A DNA stretch of 64,000 bases from Mytilus californianus (Eukaryota; Mollusca; Bivalvia; Mytilida; Mytilidae), in contig NW_026262668.1 of NCBI RefSeq assembly GCF_021869535.1, forward strand, positions 134,961,635 through 135,025,634, read 5' to 3'. A model generated the notes under the pieces. The model searched no databases, was not told where the DNA came from, and was given only the letters and a program-made list of their open reading frames with translations. The first letter of the stretch is position 1; each line of letters opens with the position of its first letter. Of this stretch, positions 56,641 to 64,000 are shown one piece after another. Made by a program: the position numbers and the translations under genes.

Positions 56641-57769
56641 ATCTTGTGGATAGTTGTCTTCGTGATTCGTGTGTATTTGTCTTTTTATTTGACTGCTATA
56701 CTGTATTGTTCCTAATTGATCGTAGATATTTCCATATTGATAAGCCAATCGCTTAGGTATAACAAAGTTATATACAAATACATATCATTAACTCAAAAGA
56801 TCTAAAGACTAAAATGCATGGATCACTTTCTTCTAATTCAAAACGTTTTTACAATTTCTGGTAGGAAATTTTGACCAGTTTGTTACACATTGTTTAAGGC
56901 ATACAATCCTCCCTCCCATGGGCTTTCGAGGGAGATAGCGGTACAACAAACGGGGTTGTATAACCTAAGAAAGACATACAACCCAGTGACCAAAGGAAAA
57001 AGGACAAACAGAAAACCAAACGTTCACTAAACACTAAACAAAAAAGTTAAGATTTAGGAAACAAAGCCCCCAAAACCAAGATGATTTCAGTTGTCCAAGC
57101 TTTATTTTTACTCTTATTTGCTATTACTTCTCCCTTTCTCCAAACAGTTGATTCGATCTTATAATGTCCTCAGAGTTGCTGATTAACGAAAAGCAGTTTT
57201 TTTCTTGTTTTATTTCTTAATCCGAATGCAAGATAAATATTTTTATTTTACTTTCATGTCCAATATGTACCGTGTGGATTGAAGTGCAAAGTACATTGTA
57301 ATAGTCACAATGTTTTCGTCGATTAATTCCAGTTTTCTAGAAATGATAAGACAAAATGCTTGGAATGATCGAATAATGGAATCAGCTGCTTTCTTGACTT
57401 AAAAGTATAGGCACTTTTTATTTCTTACAGTGAAATTATGTTAAGTTTAAATCTTAATGATTAGATAGACTACTTGCCTACAGCTTGCCTTTTATTATTA
57501 TTTCAGAACGAATTTTGCAGATTTAATTAGTTTTACTCTCGAAAATGATTAATTTTTAAAATGATACAGCTCTCCATGTAATTGCCAACAACTTATAAAT
57601 TGGTGTTTGCACAATAAGATGTAATCGAAATAATGACATTACACACCTTACTAATTCCAATTGTCTGCATGTGATACAAACTGTCAAATTATAGCTTATT
57701 TTGATAAATGATATTCATTCGTCAATGGAGACATAGTATCAAATATCAGATTTGATAAATATTTATTGT
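56641..57769. other. non-coding, nothing recognised
   Basis: About 56900-57080 resembles other transcribed-repeat debris (GAGGGAGATAGCGG, AAAGGAAAAAGGACAAACAG). No gene. Confidence 0.35.
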
Positions 57770-58060
57770 TGTGTTATGTAATTGTTTTCCTTTTCACTTT
57801 CCACTTGTCTTTATATCGTCTATATCGTTGATGAATATTTATTGTTATGTTATGTAACTGGTTTCTTTTTTTCTTTACATATTGGTCTCTTATGCAATTG
57901 TTTCACGTTAAGCTTATACACGTTGTTCTCTCTTGCTTTTATTTTACTTTAAGCTTTACGCATTGTTCTCTTATAAAATGTTTCTCTTTTAGCTAAACAC
58001 ATTGTTCAGTTATATGAATGTTTCCCACTTAGATTTACATATTAGTTTCGTATTTAATTA
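57770..58060 (+). repeat. diverged minisatellite, about 55-bp unit
   Basis: Recurrent AAGCTTTACACATTGTTCTC/TTATGTAATTGTTTCAC-like units, about five, strongly diverged. Confidence 0.5.
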
Positions 58061-58129
58061 TTTCACTTATATATAGCTCATCTTTGGTTAGGTGGTTACT
58101 TTAACATACCAGGTACACATTTGACAAAT

Positions 58130-59665
58130 TAGACCAAAAAACTGAATTCAGCGTACAGAATAGAATGACATCAGGTATTGGAAATCTCTAAAATACAGCA
58201 TTAGATCAGCTGGTCATTAAACCAACAAGAATTACAGAAAAGATAGCCAGTACATAAATTCTCCCTTTCACTAATACCAGTACATTAGTCAACCATGTAC
58301 GTATTATTCCGGGCATCTCAGATCATGCATTTGTGTTTATTATAACAACCTATACAGAAGAAAACGGTTTTACGTAAAACCTGGCAGTATCGAAAGCCTG
58401 ACTATAATATTCTCACAAAAGAACTACAGAAAATAAAATCATCTTAGATACCAGGATTCAAATTGTGTACGCCAGAAGACTCATCAGTGACGCTTGAATC
58501 AAAAGAGTTAAAAAGGCACAAAAAAAAGTACGAAGTAAAAGAACATTGAGAACGCAAAATTCCGAAAGTTTTTGCCAAATGCAGCTAAGGTAATACATCA
58601 ACAACAGTTTAGTACAGAAATGCATGCAACTAAACCAGAAAAACTACGGTATGCATTTAAAGATAAACTGTTAAGTCTTATGAAAAAGTACTTTCCACAG
58701 AAGACAATGAAAGGAAACAAAGATAACACTAAATGGGTAAATAGAGAAGGTAAAAGCACCAATAAGGAAAATAGATAAAATCTTTAAAATTCAAACATCA
58801 ACGGACAAACTAAAGGTATTAAGAAGTATAAAGATGCAAAAACAGCTGTACACACGATTAAGCGTAAACATTATGGGGTATGTCAACAACACCATAAAAT
58901 TAGGAGACCCAAACAGTGTAGAAAATCATGAAAAGAAGAAACGTGTTTTGTCTTCCATTTCGTAAGAATAACAACGATGTCCTCAATAGACAGTATAGAT
59001 CAGTATTTAGAAAGGATGGTACAACTGATATTCCAAAAGCATTCATCGACTTTCATCGAAACGAGACTTCTATAGAATTAAAGGCTTTATCACACACAGA
59101 TCTCAGCAAGCCATTGTGAATGAAGCAACCTCTGACAGAGCATCAGTTGTCTGTGGTGTACCACAAGGAAACATCCTGGGCACACTTTTATTCCTGCTAC
59201 TCGTGAACTATTTGCCAAAGTGTGTTACTTTCAAAAGTTGACTTTTTGCTGATGATGCTATTGCCTACAGACAGATAAAATAAAATGACTGCTATGAACT
59301 AAAAAGACCTACAATGTAGTCGAGCTCGCCACTTGCACATGGGTGGATAGATGGGGTATGTCATTTCGTCCAGATACATATAACCTACTGCGGGAAGGAA
59401 GATATAAGAAACCAATTCCTTACAATTACCACTTGAAAGATCACCAACTGGAAGTGTCAAAAACAACCAAATACCTGATTTAAATCATAATCTGTAATGG
59501 AACAACCACATAGACCGTACTGTTAAGAAAGCAAATAGTATACTTGGTTTTCTTAAAAGAAACCTCGGAATAAACAATCAAGAAACCAAAGCTGCACCAT
59601 ACTTCACATTAGTCCGGCCGAACCTAGAATACTGTGTATATGTTTGGAATATAATAAATAAGTAA
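58130..59665 (+). pseudogene. second LINE relic (endonuclease end and RT)
   Basis: Traces in broken frames: TLVNHVRIIPGISDHAFVFI, with the SDH motif that ends an APE-type endonuclease (about 58270-58345); then, beyond an HHR-R insertion, a Lys-rich region (58580-58780) and RT traces: SRASVVCGVPQGNILGTLLF-like motif B (about 59140-59195), LFADDAIAYRQIK with the catalytic ADD (about 59245), and a thumb-like stretch with SILGFLKRNLGINNQETK and NLEYCVYVW (about 59535-59650). Only about 1.5 kb is left, with many stops. Different family from 43030-45032. Confidence 0.65.
58447..58568 (-). repeat. HHR-R repeat (copy e) with collapsed hammerhead, inside the LINE
   Basis: Minus strand at 58469-58493: GCGTCACTGATGAGTCTTCT then GGCGTAC. 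The 5' core CTGATGA and stem I are perfect, but the GAAACGCGCG segment is deleted between two TCT-containing sites. The rest of the repeat (AATGTTCTTTTACTTCGTAC) runs to about 58565. Confidence 0.65.
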
Positions 59666-59689
59666 TGATACATAATTAATTTCTTAGTT

Positions 59690-59828
59690 GATTTTATTTG
59701 ATGTACGTGTCTGGTCCTTTCCAGTTGAATTTTACGGTTTGTTCCTATATTGTATTTTTACACCCCTATCTCAGGTTAAAGGGAGGCGATCACAAACATG
59801 ATAAATACCAACAAACTACTTTATATAT
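59690..59828 (+). repeat. RT-M 3' UTR, left of the array
   Basis: TTTGTTCCTATATTGTATTT, ACCCCTATCTCAGGTTAAAG, CACAAACATGATAAATACC: UTR that leads directly into the 59-bp array. Confidence 0.65.
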
Positions 59829-60649
59829 GCCCGTCCAAAGCAAGAAACCTGTTATCTAGTGATTGTCGTTGGTTTCTGTCTGTATGTGCCCGTCCAAAGC
59901 AAGTAACCTGTTATCTAGTGGTTGTCGTTGGTTACTGTCTGTATATGCCCGTCCAAATCAAGAAACCTGTTATCTAGTGGTTGTCGTTGGTTTCTGTCTG
60001 TATGTGCCCGTTCAAAGCAAGAAACCTGTTATCTAGTGGTTGTCGTTGGTTACTGTCTGTATATGCCCGTCCAAAGCAAGAAACCTGTTATCTAGTGGTT
60101 GTCGTTGGTTTCTGTCTGTATGTGCCCGTCCAAAGTAAGAAACCTGTTATCTAGTGGTTGTCGTTGGTTACTGTCTGTATATGCCCGTCCAAAGCAAGAA
60201 ACCTGTTATCTAGTTGTTGTCGTTGGTTTTTGTCTGTATGTGCCCGTCCAAAGCAAGAAACCTGTTATCTAGTGGTTGTCGTTGGTTATTGTCTGTATAT
60301 GCCCGTCCAAAGCAAGAAACCTGTTATCTAGTGGTTGTCGTTGGTTTCTGTCTGTATGTGCCCGTCCAAAGTAAGAAACCTGTTATCTAGTGGTTGTCGT
60401 TGGTTACTGTCTGTATATGCCCGTCCAAAGCAAGAAACCTGTTATCTAGTGGTTGTCTTTGGTTTCTGTCTGTATGTGTCCGTCCAAAGCAAGAAACCTG
60501 TTATCTAGTGGTTGTCGTTGGTTACTGTCTGTATATGCCCGTCTAAAGCAAGAAACCTGTTATCTAGTAGTTGTCGTTGGTTTCTGTCTGTATGTGCCCG
60601 TCCAAAGCAAGAAACCTGTTATCTAGTGGTTGTCGTTGGTTTCTGTCAG
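59829..60649 (+). repeat. 59-bp minisatellite, 14 units, strict 118-bp dimer
   Basis: Unit GCCCGTCCAAAGCAAGAAAC, CTGTTATCTAGTGGTTGTCG, TTGGTTWCTGTCTGTATRT; starts at 59829 and every 59 bp to 60596. TATATG units and TATGTG units alternate without exception. The unit corresponds to an internal segment of the RT-M 3' UTR. Confidence 0.95.
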
Positions 60650-60674
60650 CAATAATTGTGGTCTGTAGTAAAAT

Positions 60675-60860
60675 TTATGATTTTATTTTTCTTTAGTATT
60701 GTTTTTACAATTTATCGTCTAGGAGCTGTTTACAGCTTCCTATACGGTATGAATTTTACTCATCGTACACATTAACCGTTCACACCTTTGTGATTTGTTA
60801 TTTGAAGGACAGTTGGCCCATTGTCAATCAAACAGCATACTATATAATTTTTCGCCCGTA
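60675..60860 (+). repeat. RT-M 3' UTR, right of the array
   Basis: GCTTCCTATACGGTATGAAT, TTGTTATTTGAAGGACAGTT, CCCATTGTCAATCAAACAGC: the distal part of the UTR resumes after the array. Confidence 0.6.
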
Positions 60861-61468
60861 TATGCTAACTAAAAAGTACATACAATTGGAATTACCTGCA
60901 TATTAAATATGTCTTGCCATTTAGATTCCTTTGCTTCAAACTATAACAGTTTTAATTTCAACCAAATAAAAGATGGTTCATCTCCTTCACTATTGTACAG
61001 AAGTATTTTCTGTCAATTCAAAATATGACCAGTTACCTATCGAGCAAAAAGAAACATTTAATGTGACTTAAAGTAGACGTTTTGACATAGCTAAATTTCA
61101 TTTGTTTATCAATGCTATACAGTACTATTTTTACCTAATTATACTTAGAGAACACGACATCTAAACATTGCTTCTTTTTGTGTCATTTGAAAATCGTGAA
61201 TTCGACAGTGAATGAAATTAAACGAAGAACTTGAAATTGGATTTCTATAATGCATCAATGCAAATTAATTTAATATCCCTTTTTTTTTTATCTAATATTA
61301 ACACAATATTGAAGCAAGCCTTCTTCACAGTGTCAAGTTTTAGAGTTTGATTTAAACGTTGTCAATTAACACTGAGAAAGCCATTTATTCCACTGTAAAA
61401 TAATTGTAATGTGTACTTCATTTCTTTTTCTTGACAAATCTGAAATCCTCTGACATACGAAATATATA
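60861..61468. other. AT-rich, nothing recognised
   Basis: No gene or repeat seen. Confidence 0.35.
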
Positions 61469-61502
61469 TACTGACGCCCTTTAAAAACGCAACTCACATT
61501 TT

Positions 61503-61538
<36 letters not shown>

Positions 61539-62501
61539 CAAATCATGATTGATCCTCATAGAACTACTATTCATGCTTTCCATACTTCTTTATGTATAGA
61601 AACATTCAATACCTGACTTACCTGAGGTTATTGAACATACCGGATTTTTGAAGTCGCACGCATTTCTTAAAGCGAAATTTGAAACCCATCAATGATTTTT
61701 TAAAGGTTTTTTTTCGTGAAACAATTCTTTCAATCCATATCCACACTTGAAAAACATGTTGCATCTCCATATTGTCGGGGACTGAGCAATGCAAATCTGA
61801 ATCAGGCCATGAGAATATTGCAGAATTACGTGAACGTGCTGTTTCCAGACAATTTCACGTCAGAAACTCGTCTTACTGTCCTTACAACAACAGTACAGAC
61901 AGACGGGATTTGTTGATGACCATCCATGATCAGATCAATATGTAGTGTCAACGCAACGTCAATAAAATTTAATAGTGCAACGTCATTTGCGAGACATGTT
62001 TACGGCCGCAACGTCAACTGTTAATCTAGTCGCCGAATGCCATAGAAGACAGAGTCATGCCAAAAAATGATTCCCATATACTGAAATGCCAAAGAATCGA
62101 CAGTAGAATAAACTTTTAAAAGCCCTAAATTTTAAACCGCTTAATTGCCAAAACACATTGTAATGCATTAGACAGAAGCCAAATCAGAAGGTACAAAACA
62201 AAACTCAAAACATGCCCAACAGAATTGGTTCACCTATCTGACAATCATTTTGGCGTTGGTTACAGCCAGTCATTGCCTTCATTGACACATCCATTGATAA
62301 GGGGAAAACCAGGCTTTCAGTGCATACCACATGATTTAAACATTACAAATGACGTCATCAATTCAACTTTCGAACTGCAAACATTTTTTTAGACAATAAA
62401 GAAATGAATGAAATTTGTGATTATATGTTTATTTTACAAACATTGCATATTTGAAAATGAGAATAAAAAAAAATAATCTAGCGTTTTAATGTCCGTCAGT
62501 A
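61469..62501 (+). mobile_element. Tc1/mariner relic with short TIRs and TA duplication
   Basis: Ends CTGACGCCCTTTAAAAACGC and, inverted at the other side, CTGACGGACATTAAAACGC, flanked by TA (61469-61470 and 62500-62501). Length 1,029 bp without the TAs is short for this family. The interior carries transposase traces. Confidence 0.7.
61716..62060 (+). pseudogene. Tc1/mariner transposase N-terminal remnant
   Basis: Frame 61716-61916 contains YCRGLSNANLNQAMRILQ, the usual start of a Tc1-type DNA-binding (helix-turn-helix) domain. In shifted frames RELRERAVSRQFHVR-like, NSTDRRD, MTIHDQINM and QRNVNK follow, corresponding to the second HTH and GRPR region. The DDE catalytic domain is not recognisable. 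Non-functional. Confidence 0.55.
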
Positions 62502-64000
62502 TATATATATATATTTTTGAATACACTATGATCGACTGAAAACCATGAACTATTCATGTGAAATTCAATGACACCACCATTGAGTTTCATTAAATAAAAG
62601 GCTTCCTGCCTTATAAAGCCAACAAGAAAACAAAGATCGTTGCTCTTGCCCAGTAACTTACGGTTTAATGGTTTAAAAGTAAGAACATTATTATTGTTTG
62701 CTTTTTTTTGTTTTTTTTTATTTTCTTAACCAAACATGAGGAACGGAGAATATTTTAAGAAATGCATTTATCTGAACATATTCTTGATAAGTCTCAGGGT
62801 AAAAATGATCGTTCTACTTTTTGCCTGAGTATAAGAATTTGTAACAATAATATTTATTTTCAAATTTTTGACATAGAACAACTTTGCTTATTATTTAAGG
62901 AGGAACCCAATCGGTTATTGTTGATTGAAAACTTTGGCAGCTAATTTACTTTCTGGTTTTGATGCCGAACTGCTGAATCGTCACCTTGGTAAACAATCAA
63001 CACAGCAGCATGGAGCACGTGAAAAATAAATGAGATGATATAGTAATGATTAAGTAGGGTTTTGTATCTTCAATGAGTTTCCTTTTGTTTAATAAACAGT
63101 GTTTTAACAATTTTAAAAGGTTACAGCATACGGCGAAGCTGTCGGTGAATTAAAGTATGGGAAGACAATAAATCAATAGCAGTACATTTCTGAAGATTTT
63201 GATAAAATAAAAAATTTTCTTTTAAAGAAAGTTTTTGTACACGTGTTTTATAGTTTAACTTAGCCATTTAAGTATAAAAAATATATTCATCTTTTTTCTG
63301 GTTTAAATTTGAAGGATGATATTTCTTTAATACATGTACTATATCTCTACAGTTTGTAGTACTCAAACGGTATAAGTTAGTAACAATTTAGACGAAAATA
63401 GTTCATACCGGTCATAATTTTAAAGTTACAGATCATACTGTTCTATTAAGAGACAAGTTAGTTGAGAATAAGCATGATTATTTTACATCACACATTAAGG
63501 ACATGATTGAAAGTCAAACCAATCGTGCGATTTAAGTTAAATACAAGTTTGATAAGTACTGTTCATGACAGTTAAGAGACAATTTGAATGAAGTACGCGT
63601 TTTATTCTATACATTTCAAACTGTTCGGGCAGTTAAGATTTGAGGCAATTTAATATAGGTATTTTTTTCTGTTCAGCTCATACTGATCTGACAGATCATA
63701 TATTATTCTGTACAATTCATACAACTGGTATTCTAGACCAGATAGTATAGGTTTTATTATTTAAAACAAAGTTGAAACAAACTTAAGACACATAATATAA
63801 AGCAAGACTTTTTTTATACTTATGGACAAAATAAAAATCAGTTTAATGATCTCGCCTGATTCAATTAGTATGTGAACCCATATATTACTATACTCCAGCA
63901 CAAACGTGTCCCAATGATAACCATTAAATGGTCGTAACTTGCTGTCAACTGTTGACTTAGTGATTCCTCTGTGATATGGGAGGTTGCACACATTTTATAC
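62502..64000. other. AT-rich intergenic DNA
   Basis: A TA run follows the Tc1 relic; then no supported gene or repeat. The minus-strand frame 63761-63991 has no recognisable content. Confidence 0.4.

Noticed and set aside
42555-60649. CRISPR array in the regularly spaced repeats
   Set aside because: Units are contiguous minisatellites without unique spacers, in an animal genome.

Overview
The window is AT-rich animal nuclear DNA and almost entirely non-coding. The repeat families, the Penelope-like elements and the hammerhead-ribozyme repeats look like those of marine mussels (Mytilidae); that attribution is inference from recognised repeat families, not from a host marker gene. Only one host gene is visible: the last coding exon of a class A GPCR (TM6-TM7 and tail, galanin/allatostatin-A receptor-like) at 2-415. 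I found no CRISPR array, rRNA gene or intact tRNA gene.

Layout. 1-4053 and 18786-23902 are two copies of one segmental duplication, roughly 85-90% alike by eye. The second copy carries a broken GPCR exon. Between them (about 4.2-15.9 kb) lies a nest: an RT-bearing element (my label RT-M) is split by a Ty3/gypsy-like element (5419-14817). The gypsy gag and integrase survive, but its protease-RT-RNase H region is replaced by other debris. That debris includes an inverted RT fragment and a 3.7-kb element (8499-12182) with long terminal inverted repeats that start CACTGTG and a 5-bp target duplication.

24-38 kb is dominated by two Penelope-like retroelement (PLE) families. Each is associated with its own small hammerhead ribozyme. 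The best copy (about 33.1-36.8 kb) is a nearly complete RT + GIY-YIG polyprotein with a few frameshifts, preceded by an inverted copy of its own 3' end. 38-50 kb holds minisatellites, a 5'-truncated LINE inserted in one of them, a palindromic MITE and a 425-bp foldback element. 50-63 kb holds further RT-M copies with their long 3' UTR, two minisatellites that grew from that UTR, a second LINE relic and a Tc1/mariner relic.

Labels used throughout: RT-M = RT element with a GIPMGTNCA box and a conserved 3' UTR; R215 = about 215-bp repeat running from AAGAGGG to CATGTGGCA; R160 = repeat containing GTCAAAGAGACAAC; HHR-R = dispersed repeat with a GAAACGCGCGTC hammerhead; PLE-1 and PLE-2 = the two Penelope families; X = repeat that precedes the TA tracts in the PLE cluster. 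Apart from the first exon, reading frames are transposon debris or chance frames in repeats.
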